Shown: one piece after another, positions 1-15,300 of the stretch | Numbering within the stretch: the stretch's first letter is position 1 | How the letters are laid out: each line of letters starts with the position of its first letter | NCBI RefSeq assembly: GCF_024713975.1 | Contig: NC_091095.1 | Location: forward strand, 8,261,501 to 8,325,500 | Length of the DNA stretch: 64,000 nucleotides | Direction of reading: 5' to 3' | DNA from: Paralichthys olivaceus | Taxonomy: Eukaryota; Chordata; Actinopteri; Pleuronectiformes; Paralichthyidae | Notes under the pieces: generated by a model | What the model saw: only the letters and a program-made list of their open reading frames with translations | What the model was told of the DNA's origin: nothing | Database searches by the model: none | Translations under genes and position numbers: made by a program

Positions 1-17
1 TTGTGTGTTGTTCTTAC

Positions 18-3377
<3,360 letters not shown>

Positions 3378-3864
3378 CCTGGTGATGTTGCAGCAACAGA
3401 AGCTGTGGTGGTTCCTCCACTGGACACAAGTGAAGTGAGGATGAGAGATGACAACACAGAGGAAGCTACTGACCAATGCAGCCCACAAACATGAGGCCTG
3501 ACTGCTTCGAAGGTTCAGCTGAAGCGAAAAGTCCTGTAAGATAGAAGATAGTAAGCTGACTGGACTCGACTACACATGAAACATCGTCCATGATATATAA
3601 CAGAGTTGGGTAATTGGTGTTAGCGTGTGTCTTAGCATCGATCGGGTGTTTGAAGCTAACGCCTTCAGAGACCCCCCCCCCACCCCTCTTAAGAGCTAGC
3701 TTGTGGCTAACAGGAAGTGAGACGGTGAAGCTAACGCCCGGTGTCACTCTCTGAACGTCCCGGTCAGCAGCGATGAACACAACATGTGGTGTTTTACTGT
3801 CATAATAATGATGGAGGTACCTGTCGCAGCTGCTCGTGAGCTAGCTTCGTCTTCTCCGTAGATG

Positions 3865-3878
3865 GTCGCTATGGAAAC
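3865..3878. promoter_or_regulatory. X-box-like RFX site in the cluap1 promoter
   Basis: The 14-mer GTCGCTATGGAAAC differs at two positions from the near-palindromic X-box GTTGCCATGGAAAC bound by RFX factors, which activate ciliary genes. It lies upstream of the cluap1 start codon (3377) in a GC-richer patch likely to hold the transcription start. The role is inferred from motif plus gene identity. Confidence 0.6.
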
Positions 3879-4833
3879 ACTTTCTTGTACTACGGAAGCT
3901 CAACGCGGCCAAAAAAAAGCAGCAGCGTTTTTTTCTTCTTCGCGGTAAAAACAGTGGCGTTTGTTCCATGTGCTTTTTATCACGTGATGATTTGAGTAAA
4001 GAAAGAGTTTCTAAAGCTTCTGAGCAAAGCAATAAAAAAGTTGTGAATTGCCGTATTTGTAGAAAATACTGACTTTTTGAATTAAAAACAGACTCGTTTT
4101 GCTCACAAGCCTTTAACACAGATTTATCCAAATGTGTTTAGGGAAAATGTCCTTATTAAGATCAATCTTAAATGTGAATGAATGTTTCCTATAATTATTA
4201 AAGCTTAAGCAGCTAAAATCTAACTGAATTTAACGCCTTTCTTAACGGCTTCAAGAAAACAAACGTGTCGCTGAGAGGCTGAGGTCGGGCCTGATCGAAT
4301 AATCACTGAACTTGCACAAACTCATAGAGTAAAAGCAATCACAGTGATCAGATATGGCGTCCCCACTCACCCTGTCTCCGTCCCACAAAGAACAGGTCAT
4401 ATAAACTACAACCCCCACCCATGTCCAATGTGACCACTTCCGGCCATATTAATATGATCACAAAAACACAATAAATAACAAATAATACCAATAAACCCCC
4501 AAAATACAAACCTACTACACCATGTATCCTAACCAAAATAATGATAATAAAATTCCTCTTTGACTTATTCATGGCTCCTACACCTTTTATTTTATTTGAT
4601 TAGTGAAGCACTTTGTATTCTTTTTCAGATAACTGCTATACAAACAAAGTTATTATTAGGATTATTAGGATTATGTAACATTGTGCTTGCAGGACTCTCA
4701 CATATACCTGAGTGTTTTAAAGGGATCTCTAGCTGTTAGTAGTCCTTGGTGCGGCCACAGGGGGCGACACCTCTCAGACAATGCCGCAGAAGAGTCTTTA
4801 TATCTCCGGGCTGTCCTCCTGACGCAGAGCGTG
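3879..4833. other. Intergenic spacer between divergent genes
   Basis: An AT-rich spacer between the cluap1 promoter and the small plus-strand gene. No exon-like coding signal was seen in 3900-4680. From about 4740 the sequence becomes CpG-rich and probably forms the promoter and 5'UTR of the gene starting at 4834. Confidence 0.6.
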
Positions 4834-5316
4834 ATGGAGCCGGGGATCGAACCACCTCACAACAACAACACGCCAACTGGAAACGAGCCTCCTGCCCACG
4901 GCCTCCACAGCAAGCGCCTGAAGGAGCTGGAGAATGCCGCCCTGCAGACCACTCTGATCTCACAGATGGAGACGGAATCCGGGGCGGACGCCGGGAGCTG
5001 GACGGAGCAGCAGTCCGGGCGGGACGAGCAGTTGAACGGCTTGTCCTTGAACCAGCGGTCGGAGCCTCCGCAGCAGCCCGGCGCGGTGGACACCGAGGCG
5101 GCGGCGGCGGAGGAGCCGGAGGAGGCGGAAGTGGAGCCAAATGTTTCCAAGCAGCGTGCGGAAGAGGAACGGACCCTGACGGACCATTTAAACAAACGGC
5201 TGCTCTCCTCGTTTCTGGAGAAGCTTAACGAAAGGGACCTGGCGCTTCCCGGTGTTCAGCGCCTGGACTGCGCTGTAGCCGACGAGGACTCGAACAGGGC
5301 CGCAGATGAGTGGTGA
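4834..5316 (+). CDS. Unrecognised 160-aa acidic protein, apparently single-exon
   Basis: The open frame extends upstream to 4681, but the ATG at 4834 is the preferred start because it precedes the first low-complexity-free sequence (MEPGIEPPHNNN). The protein has a basic/leucine helix near residues 25-45 (HSKRLKELENAALQTTL), a Glu/Ala-rich acidic middle (about residues 85-105) and a second predicted helix near 110-140 (TLTDHLNKRLLSSFLEKLNE). There is no signal peptide, membrane segment or zinc-binding pattern. The GC-rich codon use differs strongly from the flanks, as for a CpG-island gene. AATAAA follows 194 bases after the stop. I do not recognise the family. A conserved vertebrate protein is likely because the two helices are not repetitive, but a chance frame in a CpG island cannot be fully excluded. 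Confidence 0.65.
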   Translation: MEPGIEPPHNNNTPTGNEPPAHGLHSKRLKELENAALQTTLISQMETESGADAGSWTEQQSGRDEQLNGLSLNQRSEPPQQPGAVDTEAAAAEEPEEAEVEPNVSKQRAEEERTLTDHLNKRLLSSFLEKLNERDLALPGVQRLDCAVADEDSNRAADEW

Positions 5317-5509
5317 AGCACCGGGCTGCGGCGCAGAGCGGCGGCGGTGCCACGGTGGGGTTCAGGACGCAGCGTGCACAGGAAGCACAACCCTGCTACT
5401 TCCAAGACAGACTTACATTTAGTCCCGTGTATCTATCCTGCAACGTGTGTGTCGAGAGGTTTCTGTTTTTTTTCAATGGTGAGAATGGGTGGAACATGTA
5501 AGAAAATGC

Positions 5510-5515
5510 AATAAA
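5510..5515 (+). terminator. Polyadenylation signal AATAAA
   Basis: A canonical AATAAA 194 bases downstream of the stop of the small gene, in an A-rich context and followed by T/G-rich sequence. It is consistent with a short 3'UTR. Confidence 0.6.
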
Positions 5516-5519
5516 TGAC

Positions 5520-8500
5520 CATGATATGAAGAGCTTTGTACTCACTGGTTACTCACATCTGGCAGCTGTGTGCACATCTGGATTTTGAAGTGACATTCAA
5601 TCCACAGCAGATGTCTCTACACACCAAAATATACAGCTTATATCTGGTGATATAAAGACTTTATACACTCTTATATCCTCAAGTCTCATTTGTAGGGCCT
5701 TAAAATAAACTGTAATTCAATTAGATGTGATAGAAGAATGGAGAGGAACTTAAGCAGAGTGTTCATAAGTCCCAAGATAAGTACATTTAACTAAAGGTGT
5801 TTCACTTCAAGTAAATGTCAATTTTAAATTCACATTTAAAACTATGATCTTGTCTATAAAAGCTACTCTTTAGCCCCTTTTCCACAGGACTAAAGCCCAC
5901 TAACACCAACCAATATCTGGCTTTTGTCTGCAATGAGAATAGATTTAATCAGCATTCACTCCGGAGTCAAATGACTCTGCAGTAAACACGGCAATTTCTT
6001 TCTTTCTTTCTTTTTGCACTCTAGACACTGCTTTGATTGCATATATATACTGATGTGGGCCACTTCAGATATTGATGCGGCACTTCTGGCCTTGTGGCCA
6101 AAATGTATGTAAGCCTAAAGTGGCACACTTGTAATGACAAATGTGGACTGATTATCCCAAAACAATTGTGGGCCTTTTTTGGCCAACACGTGGTGATCTC
6201 GGCACAATGTAATCTGGATTTGAACCTTAAGTGACCCATGAACTGAAAGGTCAAACTCCTGGCAATAGAAAAAAAGAAACATTTAGAAAGACAGACTTTC
6301 GACTGGGGATCAACATCTGGGCACTGCTATCTGACTGCAAACCTGCAGACCTGCATCATCACATTGACAGGATGATTTATTATCCAGCACATTAACAAAA
6401 TTAACTGCAGATATCCAGTATAGTGTAAAGTTTAATCACGGAGGTTGTCACAGACAGAAACGTGTAACCTAAGAATATATTTTGCTCATAAACATGTTCT
6501 TTAAAACTTATTTAAAATACAAAATGTTGAACAGAGACAACAACAATCTTTGTAAGAGAAACACAAAGTCACTTCAGAAGGTACCGAACCCATCAAGCGT
6601 TTCCTTGTATTCATTGTCTTTTCACTCATAAAGTAGGATTGTGTTATTTCTTACTTTAAAAGTGGCTCAGTTTCTCTTTAATGTTACAAATCCTTCATTG
6701 GAACCAGAGTCAACAACTGGTTTAACTGACAAATATGAACAGTAGAAAACATTGACATGGAGATGTGTCTCTGACTTTGTTACCTCCTCAAGGAGGTAAT
6801 GTTTTCATTGCTGTCTGTGTGTTGGCGAGACAATGCAAAAACCACTGAAGTGATTTCACTGAAACCTAATGGCAGGATGTGACATGGGCCGAGGAAGAGG
6901 AGCAGATTCATTTAAGGATTACGGTTTTTTGCTCTTTCTTTAACACTATGAGACAGGACTTCTTTTTTTTAAATTTTTGTGATTTTTCTCAAAAATAATG
7001 CAGAGAGCTTGATGTTAAAAAAATCTGACAGACTTGGAGGACTATATCTATGAGTTGGTGCAATTTGGTGCAGCATGAATAGATTTAAGGTAATCGTTGG
7101 GGCTAAGGTATGCGCTCTACTGAATGTGTTTCAGTTTGTTTTTTCCCCGTGCATCCACCCTAAAGTAATTGTTCTCATAGCTCATATTTGATATTCGTCC
7201 ACTAGGAGTCTCTCATTCTAAAAAACAAAAGACCCAGGGTGCATTCGAATAGTCAATTTTTCTTAGGAAGGTTCCTGAAGTATTTAAGCAGCAGACATAA
7301 TACAAGCTGAATTCTCTCTTAGAGTCTAAATGATGAGGAAAGGAACTTATCTCCTATAGCAAAGGAAACATTGGACCATCCTTTACGAAAGAAAAGGAGA
7401 AAGTGCCTGTCACATCTGTCCCATTGACAGATCCCAGTCACATTGAACAACAAGCGTACTGAATTTACAGTTCACAAAATCATCATCAGAACCAAATACA
7501 CATATAAAAGATTTAGATCCCTCGATTGCAGAATGCACAAAAATATTTTTCTCCACGTTTATTCCAACATTTCACTTCCTTTTAGTTTTATTTTCAATAA
7601 AATAAATGTTTTTGTTTATTTCCCTGAGTAACTGATCAGTTTAAACAGACAACATCATTTCTCAGGATGTGTCATTCTGTTTTGGACAGGAAACAATCAC
7701 TACGTACCTTTTTAAATAAGGTTGGTTGTATAAAGAACCTCTCACAGTAGGTCCTTCACGTCTCTCCTTGACCTTGTGACGTTTTCCACTGGGATCAAGG
7801 ACTAATGGCCAGGAGAGGAGATTATTAGGATTTTTCAAATGGGTTTTTGGAGATTGAAAATTGTTGGAAATATCTTTGGATTATATAAGTACACAAGTCA
7901 ATGAAATATATAAAACATAGGTCTTGTCATCGTGTGACATTTTAATAAAGAATTGTAAGACCTACATATTATATCATCTGAAGATGTTTGTTGTGGACTG
8001 CAGTGACCTTGGACCTCCTTAGATTTTTTAAAGACTGTCTGTCAATGCCTCTGATAGCATCACTGTGTTTTCTGCTGTTCACATTTATGCTGCAAAGCCA
8101 TAACTGGCCAAGAGATCTCACTTTTACAGGAAATTCACATGAAAATATTATTACCTGATACATAAAAAGAGGAAATTTGAAGGTGATTCTGATAATAAGT
8201 TGAATTACAATAAATGTGTCTGAATCCATTTTGTCTATAAGATGGACGATATGTCAGCTGCCCAAAAATGAAGCCATAGCATCTCAATCGCCACCTTGCG
8301 GTTGGTTGCAGTAAAGGTGATAAACCCTGCCTACTCTATGTTAATGGTTGGGACATGGACCAAACAAAAAGTCAAATTAATGTTTTCGAAGTTTCTGTAA
8401 TTTCAGAAAGTTCTTATCACACTGCTGTGAGTCTAGGTGTTAATAAATTAATTAAATCCTGTGTATCGGCAGGACGTCGCTACCGCAGCTATATCCCGCC

Positions 8501-9322
8501 ATCACTACAGCACTAACTCTGGCTCCAAATGCACAAAATGATGGCGTCTGTATCCTTGATATTTTGGCTTAATATCTGTCATCTGTCGTCTGTGGTCTGT
8601 TCACAAACCAGACTCTGTTTACCTCAGACTGTCACATATCCAGTAACCCTGGCTGAAGTAGCGGTGTGCTGTGATACAGATATGGAGCATTCCTGAATGA
8701 ATGTCCTGATGAAAGACACTTTCAACATTAAAGGAATTTAAATAACACCTGAGGACATTTGATTGCAGTCAATATGTTCCTCGGCACAATAATTAAATAT
8801 CTCCAGATGTAAAACCTTCAAAAAGTTTCAGAACAGAAAAAAGACCAGTACTATAAATGATTACTGCTACTAGAGAGGAAAGACCACTATTTGGATTAAA
8901 TCATTTTCAGTAGTTTCATGGTTTAAAGTGGTGAAGTATTATTCCCATCATCTGTCAGTTCTTTTTCATTTGCATCGTCTCTGTGCAGATTCCTTAAAGG
9001 CACAAGCTGTGGTTGAGTTGCTTTGTCTCCCTGGAAAAAAAAGACCAAAATATTGATTTCATGATATACTTTTTACATTTTAAAATCTGAATCCTAAACA
9101 TATTCTTGATTTATTAATTCTCAATATACTGAAATGTTGAAACTGCTTTTAGGCAGATGAGTGTAAGTTCAGGTTGAGACTCAGAGTTGTATTTGCTGTA
9201 TAGGTCATGCTATATGCATCATATGTATAATACAGTCATACCCTTAGTAAGCAGCTAAAATAGTGACAGCTAGACCTCTGATATCTTATTGATTAATAAT
9301 TGTCATTCATTTCTTTACCCTG
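5520..9322. other. Intergenic region with degenerate repeats, no gene seen
   Basis: About 3.8 kb with no coding exon recognised. It holds a short (TTTC)n run near 5998-6013, a degenerate repeat rich in GTGGGCCA-like words (about 6040-6245), a copy of a fish repeat starting with CCTCCTCAAGGAGGTAATG (about 6778-6920) and a MITE-like copy (about 8231-8600). The slc5a5 3'UTR must lie at the right end, because its stop is at 9323-9325 and a possible extra splice donor (GTAAAG) follows at 9314-9319. Confidence 0.6.
8231..8600. mobile_element. MITE-like repeat of the CTGTATATAAAGATGGA-end family
   Basis: A decayed copy sharing the motifs AAGATGGACGA, the block CCACCTTGCGGTTGGTTGCAG (compare CCCTAGTGGCTGGCTGCAG elsewhere) and GATATTTTGGCTTAA with other copies at 11925-12300, 12905-13320, 30825-31040 and 35111-35316. 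The best-preserved copy (35111-35316) shows the terminal inverted repeats. Confidence 0.55.
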
Positions 9323-12300
9323 TTAGCTCTGTTCAGGCTCACAGGCGTCGCCAGCATTTCCACAGATGCATGGTGCAGAAGACAGGGAAACACTCTGGAC
9401 AATATATCAGTCTTAGGACAAACACAGACATACAACACGTTCACATTTGTACATGAGTATCATGACAATTGTGTTCCAAATTGAAAAATACATAACTTAA
9501 TAAGATGACATTGAAAAGTGAAACTTTAGTGCTGCACAAAAGAGACACGTTCTTATTGAGTCTACAAAATTGACATTTTGAAGCTTTACCCTTCAGTTTG
9601 AGTTTGAGTCCATGTGAATTGTATGATTTAAAATTGTTGAACAAATAAAGAGCTCCTGGTATAAATCAGCATTATTATATAAGGAAAACCTGCACACATC
9701 TAGACCAGGGTGTCATCTAGTGTAAGATAATCAACAGATATATTTTAAGTTCATCTATGAGTCTTTATATTTCATCTATAAGTTTATGTCTATAGCCTCT
9801 GTCACAGAGGTTTTCATTCTGTCCATTTTATTGTTGGTTAGTTTCTATGTTTGCTTGTCTGTAAACAAGACACTAAAAGTTTGAACAGGCTTCCATGAAA
9901 ATTGATGGAAGGATGCGATAGAATGACACTCAGTAGAGCACAAACCACCACCAAGGCCCAACTGTCCCCTTATAGGATCCCTAAATGTGCCTGACTTTTT
10001 TTCATCCAGATCCATTATTATTCTCTAGGAAAACTCGCACAAAAATCCTGAATCCTCCCCATGATCCGGATCCCCATCAAAAATTAATGTTTGATTTTTT
10101 TACCCAAACCACATCCTTATTCTGAAAAAAATCAACTAGAGCTTTTGTCACAGTACTCACTCTGTGCTCTGAATGAACCTCCACTTGTTTTTTTTTCAGG
10201 TCCCACCACAATAAACCCTCTTTAATATGACTCCTCTCTGTCTGCCCTGTGTGGAGAGAGAAACATATTCTTATTATTGATTATTAATGATAAGGTTATA
10301 CAATTTCATTATAAACTCTCTAGTACAAACAACGTGGTATCAGTCCACATCATGGCACATCAGGTGTATTGGATTGTAAGTAAGTAAATGTCTGAACTGG
10401 CAGCTCAGTGTATTTTATTGGCTCTAATTCAAACAGAAGATCTCAACAAAGTTTCATCCTCAATCAGCAGTTTTCACTTCAGCCAAACTCAACAGAAGTT
10501 CATTGGTCTTTATCTTCTCACCTGTCGCATAACTCACTATCAGCCCGACTAGTACAACCGAACCTGTCGCCATAGCACCAAAGTAGAGGTAGGAGATGGA
10601 GTAGAAGTTAAGCAGGGCCCTAGTTTAGAAAAGGCAGGGTGAAGCGAATTAAAGCTTTTACAAAAAAAAGTACAGTTCTGTTTCAGTCGTTGCCGTTGAA
10701 CTCACTGACCCCTGATTATCCGGCTGTAGCAGTGTGGAGATGGAGAGCTGTTCCTGGTTGGGGCTGCTGTTCAGGGTGATGTTGCCACGTTGGCACTCAC
10801 CCGCGTAGCTTGGCAAGACACCCATCATCTCTTCACTGGGAGGATAGAGAGATGAACCAACAGCCAACCACAGAGAGATGCAAAAGCCCGATATCATTCC
10901 TGAGAATGCCCCCTGAGAGACAAGATAAGATGATCTTTTATTTTAGTTTACTGATCATCCTGAGGAAATGCAGCCCAAGTACAGAATGAATATGGACTAA
11001 AAGGAAATAGATGAAATTGGAATAAAATAAAATGAAGTATATAAGTACAATAAGACACAAAACACAGATTGGGGACATGATGATGAAGCATCTTTTAGTT
11101 CAGCTCAGTGCTGCTTTCATCCGAAGAGACAACACAATTTAAGGTGTGATTATGTTTTTCTGATAATCTGGATCACCAGCCACTCACCAGCCGGTTTGCT
11201 GCCGGAACAAACATCCCCAAAATGAATACACCTAGTAATGGCCCGCTGACCACACCCATGATGGTGAAGGATCCCTGAGGAGAGAAAATAAATGAAACTA
11301 ATAAAACAAATAGTGGAGTGTCAGTACAAATCTCATTGTGTAGTTCATCACCACCGTCTTTGATTTTAGATATTGTGTTATATCACTTGCTGTCTGTGAC
11401 TTTAAAGGACATTGTATTTATTTGCTTCTTGTCTTTTCTTGTTTGTTCGGCTGTGAGGATCCATAGCGTGTTCTTGTCGTGATGCATTTGAAAAAGTGCC
11501 TGGCCGTTTCATGTTGGATTATACATGATGTAATATGGCTATATTCATATATTACACCTGCAGAACTCCCCAGTCCAAGAGGGAGGAGAGAGCCGCCACG
11601 GTCATACAACCAAATCCATACAAGAAGGCTTCAAGAAAAAACAGAAGAGCAAAGACAGAAGTAATGTAGCAGAGGTGTGGACAATACGCACTTTAAATAC
11701 CCACAATATTAGAAGTGGTCAATGAGAATTAACCTACACAGTCCTTTAGAAATAAGAATTTGTTTCTTCTGGCTGATGTTGACCAGATGAGGTTGCAGCA
11801 GATCCTCCATCGTCACTGCTGCCATGGCGTTGATACTGGTGGAGACCGTGCTATTAAAAAGACATTTGGTATCACACATCAGCTCCCTACTGGCCATATT
11901 TATATACTGCTACAACATGGATGACACGAAGGCTACCAAAAAGTGACGCCACATCATCTTTATCACCCTTTGTGGCTGGCTGCTGTATTAATCATAAACA
12001 TTTGCTCCTGCCCACTTTAAAGGACAGTTTCTGAAACAGTGAAACTAAATCATCTTGATTGCCCCTAGTGGCTGGAAAACTCACCTCCTCCATGTTAGTA
12101 CACGTCAAATAAAAATATTTTTAATCAAAGATGGCTTCTGTCATTTTAGGTAGTTATATCACACTGATATATATATATATATATTTAATTTATATTTATA
12201 TTTTTTAAGTTTTTATTTTTCATTAGTTATTTAATGCTATAAAAACAGCATGAAACTTCATGATTGACAGTTGAGACTAACTTGTGATTGGTCAGGGACA

Positions 12301-15300
12301 AGTTTTTCACAGTAAATATTAATTGTGATAATGCACCAAACAATATTGCTGATACTAACTCTACATAATGTGGATTTAATGGGGAGATAATAAGATTCAA
12401 ATACCTCAGAGTGCCACTGTATGCACTGGCAAGGAACAGACCCGGGAAGCCTTGATGACTTCTGAATATGTCCAATACAAAGTACGGCATGTACTTTATC
12501 AGCGAGAGGGATAAAAGTGAAAAGTGAATATCAGTGTTAGAAAAAATGACATATTTCTGTTGCTCTTTATCAAATAAAATCAAAATGTGAAAATAATGAC
12601 ACAGATATTTTTTCATAACCACAGTCACAGTGGTGAAGTTAGTTCACCGCGCTTTGATTTAAGGAGCATCAGTAAATAACATTGTTTTTGACCGGTGTGT
12701 CATTGTTACCAGATCAGGGGAAGATATTTTCCCAGACTTCAGCGGATCGCAGTGGATGTAATATGCAAACATTACGATGCCGCAGGTCGCTGCACTGCTC
12801 ACAACGAGGAACAGACCCACCTGGTTCACAAACAGCGCCCTGCAATCAAAAGCACCCGTCCAGGTGACACCTGGTCTTCAGGTTTTACCGACGACAAACA
12901 GCTACCATCATTGACTATTATAAAGGTGGACGACATTTCGACAGTTCCTAAGGAAACTAAATCATCTTGATTGCCCCTAGTGGCTGGCTGCAGCAAAAGT
13001 TAGAAACCTCACCTCCTCCATGTTGGTACACGTTAAATACATTTTCTCGAAGATGGTTTCTGTCATTTTAGTAAAGTCTTTTGTTCCAGTAAGTTTGGTT
13101 TTAATTATCATTTGATGCTATAAGGGTAAAACATGATGATTGAAACTGACTCATGATTGGCCGAGCACGTGTATCGGCGGGGCCTTGCTACTGCAGCTTT
13201 GACTCCAAATGGCGTCCAAAGAACAAAATAGCGCGGATCTTATTTGGATGTTAGTTATATTTTTGTGCAATGGGAGTAAATGCAGACACGTCGTCCATCT
13301 TTACTTACAGTCTGTTGAGGAATTTTTGTATATCCTCACACATTACTGTATATGCCACTATATACCATATTATGTATATATAGTGTATATTACATTATAT
13401 CTGTGCACCATTAAGAGAAGATTGCCTGGCTAATTCCACAGATAATTATTTCTCTCTCTAAGCAGTACCAACCATCAGTGCATTGTAGTGTGGGACTTTC
13501 ATATCTAACTCAGATGCTCAGACAGAGAGGCACCAACTTCAACTCTTTTTGTGTATTACGTAAGATGTTCGGACACAATGTGTTTTAGGAACGCATATTT
13601 AGACTTAACTATCCAATAGGATGCAAACATCTACATGGAACACAGAGAGTGAGAGCAATTTTAGCCATTGATCTAGTCATTGATGTGCTGTTAGAATGGG
13701 TGAAGCAAGTAGAGGTAGATATATGGGGAGGCTGTGGGAGACAGTTTCAGACTTAGGGGTGACAATGACTCATGTGAGCATTTGTATATTGTTGAACCTT
13801 CTGGTCTCCTTGATGCATCAAGTCTACATTAAAATATATCCTTTCACCAGCCTCCGTAAAACCTTCATATCACAGTCTATGGTCTCCACTCACCACTGGG
13901 CGTCTCTCTCTGTCCTGCAGGAGACATAACGCTGCACTTGAGCTTGGTTCACTCCGTACATGGACAGCCAAACCATTGCACCACCAACAGAGAGGCTCCA
14001 GAAGGAATAGCGCTGCCGCGGGTCAACACCAAAACTGGAGCAAAACATTATCGAAAAAAATCAGCCACACTCCACTCACAACAGCCTCTGTCCAGTAAAA
14101 CACCAGCAGTTCACACTTACATTCTGGAAACATGTTGCAAGACCAGAGCACTTGACTGTGGTAATGTTTTCACCAAAAAGTACAAAATCTATAATTATAT
14201 GTAGTTATGCAGTACATCAAGGTCATTTACACCTCACTAATGCAAAGACCATCTTTGAACAAAGGATCTATTCTCATAAAAAGCCATTATCAGTCTGAGA
14301 TAACGTTAACCATCATGTATGAACGGTAGCTAAACTGTAATGAGATTATATGATGAGAGCGTCATGTGGTTGTTCAAATATTTCTGTGCTGAAATCAAAA
14401 TATTTTTACTCATTGAAATTAATGCGTGATCCATTCCTGGCGATCTCCAGCACCATGGCAGGACCACCAACTAGAACTGTGCCATAGATGAAAATGGCCA
14501 CAAAGCCGGACAACATGACAATGATCTGGAAGACGTCAGTCCAGATCACAGCTTTAATCCCACCCTGTGAAAAACATACAAAGACAGAAAGCGAGACAAC
14601 TGAGACTTATCATAACATATCATTTAAAATCTGGACACTTTTATTATTACCAGAATCAGAATCCAAGGTTTATTGCCAGGTAGGTTTACACATACAAAGA
14701 AAGTGCTGTGATGTATTAGAACAAGTATAAATATAAAAAATATACAAGTATACGAACAGTATGAAAATATTATAAACAATAGAAACTAGAAAAACATATG
14801 TGTGATATGAATGATAGATATTTAAAATGTGATGTGTGTTCAGTGTGCAGGTTATTGGCAATGGAAAGTTCAAGTGTAAGTATACATTTGTCTAAGTGAG
14901 GTTCAAAATAACAAAATATTTGTATATATATCAGAATTTGATTTTATTGGTTCGATGTGTAAACTTCCAAGTGTTCTTATTTTGTACTTGAATAGAAGGA
15001 AAGTAATAAAATATAAATTCCATATTCAATAGATGTATGTTTGTAGAATAAGGTAAGAGGGTTCCTGGTTTGAATCCTGACGTTAATCATCTGGATATGC
15101 CCTCTCATGTAATAACACACACACACACACAAACATAATTTTGAGTACATGGAAAACAATATGTTCTTGCCATTGTGGTGTACAGGGTGCAAATGATCCC
15201 AGTAGAAAAGAGAGATGCCCACATATTGAGTCCAGTAGCTGCAAGAAGAACAAAGGTGTCTGTGTTTGTTCACATGGAATATCCCTTCAAATTAAGTATA

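Noticed and set aside
4736-5228. Several overlapping long frames (112-160 aa) on both strands in the CpG-rich block
   Set aside because: They are shadows of the 4834-5316 frame: Pro/Arg/Gly-rich translations caused by high GC with no domain character.
6040-6245. 77-aa minus-strand frame
   Set aside because: Lies in a degenerate GTGGGCCA-rich repeat; no family resemblance.
10701-10709. GTGAG as the exon 12 donor of slc5a5
   Set aside because: It leaves phase 0, which puts a stop in the next exon; the overlapping GTCAGT restores the family reading frame.
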